DNA of 9,182 nt. Origin: Acidimicrobiales bacterium (GTDB taxonomy: Bacteria > Actinomycetota > Acidimicrobiia > Acidimicrobiales > Iamiaceae). Under the pieces are notes generated by a model, which had not been told where the DNA came from, searched no databases, and saw nothing but the letters and a program-made list of their open reading frames with translations. Location: positions 1 to 9,182 of the forward strand of contig JAGQSI010000059.1 in assembly GCA_020439605.1 (NCBI GenBank), read 5' to 3'. This document shows, in pieces, positions 1-6,685 of this stretch (within the stretch, counting starts at the first letter, position 1; each line of letters opens with the position of its first letter). Made by a program: the position numbers and the translations under genes.

Positions 1-1
1 T

Positions 2-736
2 GAACTCAGAGACCTTCACCCGACAGATGTGGTGGATCGTCTTCAATCACTACCACTAGCGCGGCGTCAACAAGTGGTGGCGATGCTCGCCGATGAACAA
101 GTTGCAGACCTCCTGGAAGAGATGCCCGAGGAAGAAGCAGTAAGGCTGATCGAAACCCTCGATCTAGAGCGCGCCGCTCACATCCTCGAAGAGATGGAAC
201 CAGACGACGCGGTGGACCTGCTCGCCGATCTTCCAGAACCTGAGCGAGCCGCGCTTCTCAAAGAGATGCGTCCCGAAGAATCCATTCCTCTGCGCCGCCT
301 GCTCGCCTACGACGAAAACACCGCTGGCGGTTTGATGACCCCCGAGCCAGTGGTTCTCGCCCACACCACAACCGTCGCCGAAGCACTCGCAACCGTACGC
401 GAACGAGAACTGCCATCGGTGCTAGCAGCACAGGTATTCGTGGTGCAGCCACCTGTCTCCACCCCTACCGGGCGCTATCTCGGAGTGATCGGTTTTCAAC
501 GACTGCTGCGCGAGCAACCTTCCACCACTCTCGAAGAATGCACGTCAGATTCCAAGGTCGAGCCGATTGCACCCGACTTGTCTTCACGTGAGGTGGCGGA
601 GCGACTCGCCTCCTATGACCTACTGGCCCTTCCGGTTTGTGACCATGCCGGGAGACTGATCGGCGCTATCACCGTGGACGACGTGTTGGATCACGTCCTT
701 CCCGTTGGTTGGCGAAGACGCCGCGCTGGAAGATGA
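2..736 (+). CDS. MgtE N-terminal/CBS domain protein without transporter domain (5' end outside window)
   Basis: This is a partial gene. The frame is open from base 2 and begins ELRDLHPTDVVDRLQSL, the usual opening of the MgtE N-terminal helical repeat domain, so the GTG at 29 is internal and the true start lies upstream. The visible 244 residues hold the acidic MgtE_N superhelix (LLEEMPEEEA, ILEEMEPDDAVDLLADLP), then a CBS pair starting near ENTAGGLMT and ending ITVDDVLDHVLPVGW. The protein stops there, with a basic RRRRAGR tail and no membrane segments, so it is not a complete MgtE channel. In MgtE these two domains sense cytosolic Mg2+ and gate the pore. Actinobacteria often carry soluble versions with an N-terminal PRC-barrel; their function is not established. 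A cytoplasmic metal- or nucleotide-sensing role is an inference. The last 4 bases overlap the next gene, which suggests translational coupling. Confidence 0.85.
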   Translation, partial: ELRDLHPTDVVDRLQSLPLARRQQVVAMLADEQVADLLEEMPEEEAVRLIETLDLERAAHILEEMEPDDAVDLLADLPEPERAALLKEMRPEESIPLRRLLAYDENTAGGLMTPEPVVLAHTTTVAEALATVRERELPSVLAAQVFVVQPPVSTPTGRYLGVIGFQRLLREQPSTTLEECTSDSKVEPIAPDLSSREVAERLASYDLLALPVCDHAGRLIGAITVDDVLDHVLPVGWRRRRAGR

Positions 737-2262
737 CCACCGATAGCTCGCCAAGAGCCCGAACCATGATGAGGACCAAGGCCAGGCTCCTCGGTCTCGT
801 TTCTGTGTCGATGACGCTCCCGGTATTGATGGCTGGATGTAGCGCCACCGGTGGATCCTCAAATTCCGAATCCAACCCACCCAATCGCTCCAATGGAGCT
901 TCCACGCTCGAGTGGAAAGAATGCGACGGTGGCTTTGATTGCGCCACCCTGCAGGTACCGCTAGATCACACAAAGCCCGACGGTGAAACCATCGAGATCG
1001 GCGTCACCCGGCATCGAGCAGACAACCCCTCAGAACGCATCGGTGTGTTGTTGATCAATCCCGGTGGCCCCGGAGGCTCAGCCACCGAATTGGCCCATAC
1101 CCTTCCCCGAGCGGGCGAGCTCGGCGACCGTTTCGACATAATCGGTATGGACCCACGAGGCGTAGATACAAGTTCCGAACTCGACTGTCACTCCCACCTC
1201 CAGGAGATCTACGACGCTGACCCAACAGTGGACTCCGCGAAGGACAAGGAAGAGCTTCTCAGCACTTCAAGAGACTTTGTTCAAGAATGCAAGGAGAAGT
1301 ACGGGTCGCTGCTTGGTTTCATGGGCACAACCGATGTTGCCAAGGACATGGATCTGCTGCGCAGCGCTCTCGGTGAAGAGCAGATCTCCTATCTCGGCTA
1401 CTCCTATGGAACCTCACTGGGTCAGGAATACGCTCGGCTGTTTCCCACCCGGGTCCGGGCAATGATTCTCGATGGTGTTGTGGACCATGGCCCCGACGGG
1501 CTCGACATGGCCAAAGGTCAAGCTGCCGGCTTCGAACTCGCCTTCGAAACCTATGTGCGCCATTGCCGCGACGAGGGCTGTGGCTTTGGCGACAGGGACA
1601 GCGATGTTGCCGCAGTGATCGACGAGGTCATCGCCATGGCCGAAACCAAGCCGATCCCCGCACCCAACGCCGATCGCGCGGCCACACCCGGCACCATCTC
1701 GGTGGCACTTGCCCGTGGTCTCTATAGCGACCAGCTGTGGTCCCAGCTCTCAAGCGCGCTCAGAGATGGTCTTGAGGGAGACGCCAGCGGCATCGTTCAA
1801 ATGGCCGATGAATACCTGGGTCGAGAGCCAGATGGATCATACGGCGGAGGGTTTGAGGTCTATTTCTCTGTTACCTGCCTGGACGATCCCTGGCCCAAAG
1901 ATGTGGAGAAGTTCTTTGAGGCCGCCGCGGCAGCGGAGAAGGAGTCCCCTCGTTTCGGCGGAGCGATAGTTATTGACTACCTGCGCTGCGCCATGTGGCC
2001 GGTTGACCCCAAACCCCTAAAGCCCATCCCATCCGACATCGAAGGTCTTGCACCGGTCCTGGTGGTCAGCACCACGGGGGACCCAGCAACCCCCCACGAG
2101 AACGCTGTTGAGGTGGCGAATCAGATTCCCGGCTCGGTGCTGGTCACGAACGTCGGACGTGGTCACACCATTGTTCTGCACGGCAAAGCGTGCATAGACG
2201 ACATCGCCATGAACTACCTCAGGGATCTGGAGTTGCCCGACGCCAACACCCGCTGCGAATAG
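733..2262 (+). CDS. Alpha/beta-hydrolase lipoprotein, TAP-like (peptidase S33 type)
   Basis: Predicted secreted lipoprotein hydrolase of the tripeptidyl-aminopeptidase (TAP/SlpD/SlpE) group, which in actinomycetes removes short N-terminal peptides outside the cell. The 509 residues from ATG 733 begin with a basic stretch, a hydrophobic segment and the lipobox LMAGC (Cys36), so the mature protein should be anchored to the outer face of the membrane. The oxyanion-hole loop NPGGPGGS starts at residue 109. The nucleophile elbow GYSYG gives Ser224, GDPATP gives Asp450 and GRGHT gives His478, a complete triad. The last ~110 residues match the TAP C-terminal domain, with Cys residues near KACIDD and TRCE. 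ATG 733 overlaps the upstream TGA (ATGA); ATGs at 766 and 769 would also keep a full signal peptide, and a TTG at 709 is less likely. Exact substrate (peptides or esters) cannot be told. Length is close to the family norm of ~500-540. Confidence 0.88.
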   Translation: MTTDSSPRARTMMRTKARLLGLVSVSMTLPVLMAGCSATGGSSNSESNPPNRSNGASTLEWKECDGGFDCATLQVPLDHTKPDGETIEIGVTRHRADNPSERIGVLLINPGGPGGSATELAHTLPRAGELGDRFDIIGMDPRGVDTSSELDCHSHLQEIYDADPTVDSAKDKEELLSTSRDFVQECKEKYGSLLGFMGTTDVAKDMDLLRSALGEEQISYLGYSYGTSLGQEYARLFPTRVRAMILDGVVDHGPDGLDMAKGQAAGFELAFETYVRHCRDEGCGFGDRDSDVAAVIDEVIAMAETKPIPAPNADRAATPGTISVALARGLYSDQLWSQLSSALRDGLEGDASGIVQMADEYLGREPDGSYGGGFEVYFSVTCLDDPWPKDVEKFFEAAAAAEKESPRFGGAIVIDYLRCAMWPVDPKPLKPIPSDIEGLAPVLVVSTTGDPATPHENAVEVANQIPGSVLVTNVGRGHTIVLHGKACIDDIAMNYLRDLELPDANTRCE

Positions 2263-2280
2263 CCAGCCTCAACCAGCCAT

Positions 2281-2304
2281 CCTCAGCCAAACGGCCTCAG
2301 CCAA
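2281..2304. repeat. Short direct repeat across the prfC stop codon
   Basis: The 10-mer CCTCAGCCAA occurs at 2281-2290 and again at 2295-2304, separated by ACGG. The second copy contains the prfC stop codon (complement of TCA at 2297-2299). CAGCC cores also recur at 2263 and 2274, so the whole 34-bp gap between the two convergent genes is a run of degenerate CAGCC-type units. It looks like slippage-derived low-complexity DNA. No hairpin with a T-run that would make a standard terminator was found in the gap. Confidence 0.7.
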
Positions 2305-3892
2305 CCGAACTAGCAAGCTCTCCTGCCACAAGAGGCTCTAGCACCAGTTCTGGCTTGTCTGCCATGAGGCGATCCAGCCAGTAACTGCTCTCGAAGACCG
2401 CAATCAGTGTTCCATCGGAGCGCCCAAGAACATCCACCCCACGCATGGATCGCAACTCGGCCGCGCTGCTCGCATCGGTCCTGCGAGCAACCGTGTAGGA
2501 GGTTGGGCTCAGCTCGACCGGTGCACCGAACTCGTTCTCAAGTCTGTGGAGCGCCACCTCGAACTGCATAGGTCCAACTGCGGCGAGCACGGGGGCCTGA
2601 TCTCCAAAGTCCGGATCCCGCAGAACCTGGACCACACCCTCTTCGTCGAGCTGGTTGATGCCTTTACGGAACTGCTTGAACTTGGAGGTGTCACGAACTC
2701 GGGCCACCGTGAAATGTTCTGGGGCGAAACTGGGAATCCGAGGGAAGCTCACCTTCTCGTCCAGCCAGAGCGTGTCTCCCACCCGAACATCATTGGCGTT
2801 CACCAACCCAATCACATCGCCGGGAAACGCTTCGTCGAGAGTCTCGCGTTCTGAGCCGTTCACGGTGTGCGCGTACTTGGTGGCAAACGGTTTGCCGGTT
2901 GAATCGTGAGTGACAACCATCCCTCGCTCGAAGCGGCCCGAACACACCCGTAAGAACGCGATGCGATCTCGGTGTGACTTGTCCATGTTTGCCTGCACCT
3001 TGAAGACCAGCCCGGAGAATGGAGCGTCAAGAGCACGGGGTTGTTCGGCCACATCGATTCTGGGAGTGGGTGGCGGAGCAAGATCTATCACCGAGTCGAG
3101 CAGCAAGCGCACACCAAAGTTGGTGAGAGCAGACCCAAAGAACGTTGGTGACAATTCTCCGGCCAGGAACAGTTCCTCATCGAAATCGAGGCCCATGGTT
3201 TCGAGAAGCTCGCTCTCTTCATGAGCGGTTGTCCACGCAGCACCCTCCTCGGCCAATGCTCGCTGTGGGTCCACCACTTCTTCAGGCGCCTCAGTAGCAC
3301 CACGAGCGGTTCTGGTGAAACGGATGAATTCCCCGCTACGGCGATCGATCACCCCACGAAAATCTCCAGCAATGCCCACCGGCCACGTGACAGGCGCGGC
3401 AGTCACCCCGATCTTTGCATCGATCTCATCGAGCAACGCCAAGGCGTCGAGACCGGGACGATCCCATTTGTTGATGAACGTGAGAATCGGGATCTGTCGG
3501 GCCTTGGCAACCTCGAACAACTTGAGGGTCTGTGGTTCGATACCCTTTGCCGCATCAAGCACCATCACTGCCGCGTCAGCAGCGGCCAAGACTCGATACG
3601 TATCTTCGGAGAAGTCACGGTGACCGGGTGTGTCGAGCAGGTTCACCACACAATCCCGATACGGGAACTGAAGCACTGTCGAGGTGATGGAGATTCCTCG
3701 CTGTTGTTCCATCTCCATCCAGTCCGAAGTTGCAGAGCGGCGATCTCCGCGAGCCTTCACCGCGCCGGCGGTTCCAGTGAGAGCACCGCCATAGAGAAGG
3801 AACTTCTCGGTGAGGGTGGTTTTGCCGGCGTCAGGGTGCGAAATTATGGCGAAGGTGCGGCGACGTTTCGCTTCTGCAAGGGGACTAGACAT
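2297..3892 (-). CDS. prfC: Peptide chain release factor 3 (RF3)
   Basis: A translational GTPase that recycles RF1/RF2 from the ribosome after peptide release, acting in the cytosol. The 531 residues match the usual RF3 length (~530). The GTPase domain is intact: the P-loop SHPDAGKTT at 18-26, the switch region QQRGISITS from 63, DTPGH at 87-91, and NKWDR at 141-145 as the guanine-specificity motif (RF3 often has NKLDR, so Trp143 is a small variation). Domain II follows around residues 270-370, and the C-terminal part contains the typical GPMQFEVALHRLENEF stretch. The ATG at 3892 has a GAGAG ribosome-binding-like sequence 6 nt upstream. The gene lies 14 nt behind the Fur-family gene, so the two are probably cotranscribed. 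It ends convergently, 34 bp from the hydrolase gene. RF3 is patchily distributed in bacteria and non-essential where tested. Elongation factor G is excluded by the QQRGIS and SHPDAGKTT forms and by length. Confidence 0.95.
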   Translation of the reverse strand: MSSPLAEAKRRRTFAIISHPDAGKTTLTEKFLLYGGALTGTAGAVKARGDRRSATSDWMEMEQQRGISITSTVLQFPYRDCVVNLLDTPGHRDFSEDTYRVLAAADAAVMVLDAAKGIEPQTLKLFEVAKARQIPILTFINKWDRPGLDALALLDEIDAKIGVTAAPVTWPVGIAGDFRGVIDRRSGEFIRFTRTARGATEAPEEVVDPQRALAEEGAAWTTAHEESELLETMGLDFDEELFLAGELSPTFFGSALTNFGVRLLLDSVIDLAPPPTPRIDVAEQPRALDAPFSGLVFKVQANMDKSHRDRIAFLRVCSGRFERGMVVTHDSTGKPFATKYAHTVNGSERETLDEAFPGDVIGLVNANDVRVGDTLWLDEKVSFPRIPSFAPEHFTVARVRDTSKFKQFRKGINQLDEEGVVQVLRDPDFGDQAPVLAAVGPMQFEVALHRLENEFGAPVELSPTSYTVARRTDASSAAELRSMRGVDVLGRSDGTLIAVFESSYWLDRLMADKPELVLEPLVAGELASSVG

Positions 3893-3906
3893 CTAGGACT
3901 CTCGAA

Positions 3907-4356
3907 TCAAACTTGTGTGGCGGAGCGACAGTCTGCGCAGTGCCCGAAGAGATCAAGACGATGATCTCGCACTTCGAAGCCTGCCGAACGCGCTACCTGG
4001 GACGCCAAAGCATCCACTGATTCCTCGAGCGCGTCAGGCACGGTGAAGTCCCTCACCACGCCACAGGACTCACAGATCAGATGGTGGTGATGATGATCTG
4101 TGAGGTCCTCAGCAAGTTCGAAACGGGCAAACTCATCGGTACCGGAGACTCGATGAACCACTCCCGCGCCTTCAAGAACCGACAGGTTTCTGTAGGCCGA
4201 GCTCTGTGAAAGATCGGATTCCGTAACCACTTCTGCTGCGGTGAGAGGCCGGGTAGCGCCTACGAGGGTCTCCACCAAGGTCCGCCTGCCGCTGGTGTAT
4301 CGCTGACCGTCTAGGTCCAAGCGATCAGCGACCGCTCGGTGCAGATCTTCTCCCAC
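3907..4356 (-). CDS. Fur-family metal-responsive transcriptional repressor
   Basis: A 149-residue Fur superfamily DNA-binding protein. The N-terminal winged helix covers roughly residues 15-85, with the recognition-helix segment SQSSAYRNLSVLEGAG at 50-65. The dimerisation domain carries a run of five His (88-92) followed by CESC (95-98), and CADC at 140-143 near the C terminus. The two CxxC pairs are the structural zinc site, and the His-rich segment plus H132/H139 are candidate regulatory metal ligands. Family members sense Fe, Zn, Mn, Ni or peroxide; the sequence does not let me choose between Fur, Zur and others. The only good start is GTG 4356 (an in-frame TAG lies 12 nt upstream), preceded by a purine-rich GGGTGGG. 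It is the promoter-proximal gene of a likely two-gene unit with prfC, and is transcribed divergently from the M23 peptidase gene. No AT-rich Fur/Zur box palindrome was recognised in the shared leader. Confidence 0.93.
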   Translation of the reverse strand: MGEDLHRAVADRLDLDGQRYTSGRRTLVETLVGATRPLTAAEVVTESDLSQSSAYRNLSVLEGAGVVHRVSGTDEFARFELAEDLTDHHHHHLICESCGVVRDFTVPDALEESVDALASQVARSAGFEVRDHRLDLFGHCADCRSATQV

Positions 4357-4408
4357 ATACCCACCCTAGCTAGTTGTCGCCATTCACACATGGCTGGATT
4401 TCTTCGCA

Positions 4409-4414
4409 ATTGTA
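4409..4414 (-). promoter_or_regulatory. Possible -10 element for the Fur-family gene
   Basis: On the minus strand this reads TACAAT, one mismatch from TATAAT, about 53 bp upstream of the GTG start at 4356. No convincing -35 hexamer is visible at 16-18 nt. Candidate only. Confidence 0.3.
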
Positions 4415-4439
4415 ACGCTATTGTCATATTTCGATCGCT

Positions 4440-4480
4440 CGGACCTGCCGATAACTATTTGAGTCCACCTGGCAGGACCG
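4440..4480 (+). promoter_or_regulatory. Imperfect dyad enclosing a GCCGATAA -10-like element, upstream of M23 gene
   Basis: The arms CGGACCTGCC (4440-4449) and GGCAGGACCG (4471-4480) are inverted repeats with 9 of 10 positions complementary and a 21-nt AT-richer centre. The left arm runs into GCCGATAA (4447-4454), an exact copy of the -10 consensus of FliA/WhiG (sigma-28) promoters. A start site near 4461 would leave a ~35-nt leader carrying the good ribosome-binding site. The -35 consensus TAAA is not well matched at N15-N16 (ATTT or TATT), and GATAAC (4450-4455) could instead be a weak sigma-70 -10. The dyad could be an operator or an RNA hairpin in a longer transcript. Confidence 0.45.
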
Positions 4481-4483
4481 CCC

Positions 4484-4489
4484 AAGGAG
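4484..4489 (+). promoter_or_regulatory. Strong ribosome-binding site of the M23 peptidase gene
   Basis: AAGGAG lies 6 nt before ATG 4496. It is the clearest Shine-Dalgarno sequence in the window and fixes the start of this gene. Other genes here have weak or no such sequence. Confidence 0.85.
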
Positions 4490-4495
4490 TCCCAA

Positions 4496-5905
4496 ATGTG
4501 CGAATGCACAGCACAAGACCAAACCCCAAGTTCCAAAGGTCGAGTCAGCCGCCGCTCCGCCATCGCTGGAGGCCTGGCGCTCGCCGCAACTCCATTTGCT
4601 GCATCACGAGCCAGCGCAGCGGCCGGAGGTTCAGGATCTGAGCTTTCGTCCGAAGGCTTCGACACCTTCCTCGGCGCCGAAACCCAAGATTTCTCGTTCC
4701 TGCCGCCTCGGCCTGCCGCTGAGAAACACGTGCGTCCAATGATGTTCCCGGTTCTGGCAGATCCGGCGATCGGCAAGCCCTACTGGTCCGACACCTACCT
4801 CGCTCCTCGCAGCAGCGGACGCAAACATGAGGGTCAGGACCTCATGGGACCCAAGCTGCTCAAGCTCTTGGCATGTGTCGATGGCACGATCGTGGAGTTC
4901 CGCCATCAGGCCAGCGGCAACTCGCTCTATCTCAAGGGCGACGATGGTTGGTACTACTGCTACCTCCACATCAACAACGACGACCCGGGCACAGACAACG
5001 GTGCAAACCAGTTCAAGTACGCGTTTGCACCAGGAATGGAGGCCGGCAAGCGGGTCCTCAAGGGTCAACACATCGCCTATCTCGGCGACAGTGGCAACGC
5101 TGAATCCACCGGAGCTCACTGCCACTTTGAGATCCGTATGCCCAACGCAAAGTGGTACAACGCCGCAGCGGTGAACGCCAAGTACTCGCTAGACGCCGCA
5201 GAGCCAGCCAAGATCCGTGCTCAGGTTCCGGACTCAGCGTTTCAGCCCCTCGCCAATGCCGAGGCTTTCGCAAGCCGTCAAGCCACAGACTTCTTGGGCG
5301 CGGTCCCATCTGCCGCATGGTTGAGCTCGGCAGTAGGTGAGCTCGAGGGCGGCGTTGTTGGCCTCGACCCGTTCATTGAGAACCTCTTGAGTCAACCCGG
5401 TGCAGCGTCGGTTACCGCACCAACAATCCGGCTGTATCTCGGCTACTTCCTACGCATTCCTGACTACGGCGGTTTGACCTACTGGATCAACAGGGTCCGC
5501 TCCGGCACCCCCCTGGACATTGCCTCTGGCCAGTTCGCTGGCAGTAGCGAGTTCACCAACCGCTACGGCAATCTCTCCAATTCGGATTACATAGATCTCA
5601 TCTACCAAAACCTTTTCGGTCGCGCCCCGGACTCGGGCGGTAAGGCCTTCTGGCAACAACGCCTAGATGCCGGCGCCAAACGAGGCTGGTTCATGAGACA
5701 GCTCTGTGAATCACCCGAATACATCCGAAAGACCGCCTCACAGGTGAGAGTGATCCAGGTCTATGTCGCGATGTTGAATCGCTCCCCTGACGCATCCGGC
5801 TACGAGTTCTGGAGTGGCCGTGACAGCGACTCGGAAACTGGGCTCCAACAACTAATTTCTGCCATTCGTGGCGGCTCCAGCTACGCATCGCGGTTCTCGG
5901 CCTGA
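4496..5905 (+). CDS. Tat-exported M23-family metallopeptidase with DUF4214 repeats
   Basis: A 469-residue exported protein, probably a peptidoglycan endopeptidase. Residues 16-42 form a Tat-type signal: VSRRSAIAGG, a hydrophobic stretch and an ASA-like cleavage region. The LytM/M23 domain spans about 80-225: His111 and Asp115 (HEGQD), His158 (YLHIN) and HCH at 208-210 supply the usual zinc ligands and catalytic His, so it looks active. From about 306 to 465 there are three DUF4214-like units, each with an (I/L)YxxLxRxPDxxGxxFW-type core (RLYLGYFLRIPDYGGLTYW, LIYQNLFGRAPDSGGKAFW, VYVAMLNRSPDASGYEFW). A fourth, decayed copy may precede them at 255-300. DUF4214 occurs in large secreted or surface proteins, and its role is unclear. 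M23 enzymes cut peptide cross-bridges and can aid division, remodelling or insertion of envelope machines. The N-terminal Cys2 and Cys4 lie in the part to be cleaved off. hisN follows 13 nt downstream. Confidence 0.88.
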   Translation: MCECTAQDQTPSSKGRVSRRSAIAGGLALAATPFAASRASAAAGGSGSELSSEGFDTFLGAETQDFSFLPPRPAAEKHVRPMMFPVLADPAIGKPYWSDTYLAPRSSGRKHEGQDLMGPKLLKLLACVDGTIVEFRHQASGNSLYLKGDDGWYYCYLHINNDDPGTDNGANQFKYAFAPGMEAGKRVLKGQHIAYLGDSGNAESTGAHCHFEIRMPNAKWYNAAAVNAKYSLDAAEPAKIRAQVPDSAFQPLANAEAFASRQATDFLGAVPSAAWLSSAVGELEGGVVGLDPFIENLLSQPGAASVTAPTIRLYLGYFLRIPDYGGLTYWINRVRSGTPLDIASGQFAGSSEFTNRYGNLSNSDYIDLIYQNLFGRAPDSGGKAFWQQRLDAGAKRGWFMRQLCESPEYIRKTASQVRVIQVYVAMLNRSPDASGYEFWSGRDSDSETGLQQLISAIRGGSSYASRFSA

Positions 5906-5918
5906 CACCATTAGGGCC

Positions 5919-6680
5919 ATGGCCAACCCAATCGACTCAGAACTTCTCGACTTTGCAGTCACAACCTTGCGCGCCGCTGGGGAGTTCACCCTCACCCATT
6001 TCAGAACAGACCTTGAAATAGACGCCAAGGGCGACGGGACTCCAGTCACGGTGGCAGACCGTGGCGCTGAGCGGTTGGTGCGTGAACTCATCGAAGCTCG
6101 CTTTCCTGACGACGGCATCCTCGGAGAGGAAGAAGGCGAAAAGCCGGGAACCACAGGACGGCGTTGGATCATTGATCCGATCGACGGAACAAAGGCCTTC
6201 ACACACGGTGTCCCCCTCTACACCAACCTCTTGGCCCTCGAAGACGACGAGGGAATTGCTATTGGGGTCATCAACGTCCCAGCTCTGGGCGAGACCGTCT
6301 ATGCCGGACGTGGTCTTGGTGCTTTCCTGAACGGGAACCCGACCGGTGTCAACTCCCACTCAGGTTTGGCTGGTGCATGTATTTCTACAAGCGGATTCAA
6401 CCCCTGGACTGATGCGGCACTTCTCGCCGTCAAACAATCCGGTGTTCAGCTTCGCACCTGGGGTGACGGCTACGGCTATGTCCTAGTAGCGACCGGTCGG
6501 ATCGAAGCCATGGTTGATCCTGTGGCAGAGCTCTATGACCTCGCCCCCATGCCGATCATCTTGTCCGAAGCCGGTGGGCGTTTCACCAGCTACGAGGGCC
6601 ACAGCGGACCCGACCATCGAAGCGGTATTGCTTCCAATGGCTTGGTTCATGACGAAGTCATGGCTCTGTTGCAGGACTAG
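5919..6680 (+). CDS. hisN: Histidinol-phosphatase, inositol monophosphatase type
   Basis: A 253-residue Mg2+-dependent phosphatase of the IMPase fold, most like the HisN branch that converts histidinol phosphate to histidinol in histidine biosynthesis. Metal-binding motifs are complete: GEEEG (Glu70), DPIDGT (Asp86, Ile88 and Asp89), and Asp207 in AELYDLAPMPIILSEAGG. HisN-like signatures, rather than those of SuhB or CysQ, are DPIDGTKAFTHGVPLYTNL and TWGDGYGYVLVATGRIEAMVDP. The start chosen is ATG 5919, with a weak TAGGG just upstream, because family homology begins at MANPIDSELLDF; an in-frame upstream extension to 5868 would overlap the peptidase gene. It sits 13 nt after the M23 gene, so it may be cotranscribed with it, an odd pairing of functions. 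No other his genes are in the window. A broader inositol-1-phosphatase activity cannot be excluded. Confidence 0.87.
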   Translation: MANPIDSELLDFAVTTLRAAGEFTLTHFRTDLEIDAKGDGTPVTVADRGAERLVRELIEARFPDDGILGEEEGEKPGTTGRRWIIDPIDGTKAFTHGVPLYTNLLALEDDEGIAIGVINVPALGETVYAGRGLGAFLNGNPTGVNSHSGLAGACISTSGFNPWTDAALLAVKQSGVQLRTWGDGYGYVLVATGRIEAMVDPVAELYDLAPMPIILSEAGGRFTSYEGHSGPDHRSGIASNGLVHDEVMALLQD

Positions 6681-6685
6681 AACTC

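Noticed and set aside
709..732. TTG start for the hydrolase gene
   Set aside because: It would add 8 residues overlapping the CBS protein; ATG 733 with the ATGA overlap, or ATG 766/769, gives a better signal peptide.
3221..3964. 247-codon open frame on the + strand opposite prfC and the Fur gene
   Set aside because: It lies wholly antisense to two well-recognised genes, has no recognisable domain and reads as low-quality protein; it is a by-product of GC-biased codon use.
4092..4168. Five-His run in the Fur protein as an unusual insertion
   Set aside because: His-rich stretches before the first CxxC are normal metal-binding features of Fur-family proteins.
4401..4440. Fur or Zur box in the AT-richer part of the divergent region
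   Set aside because: Testing the ATTGTAACGCTATTGTCAT stretch for symmetry gave few matching positions, so it is not a palindrome.
4631..5125. 164-codon open frame on the - strand inside the M23 peptidase gene
   Set aside because: It is antisense to the conserved M23 domain, with no ribosome-binding site and no family resemblance.
5868..5918. Upstream extension of hisN
   Set aside because: It would overlap the peptidase gene by 38 bases and add residues not expected in the family.
5937..6359. 140-codon open frame on the - strand inside hisN
   Set aside because: It is antisense to an intact phosphatase gene with conserved motifs.
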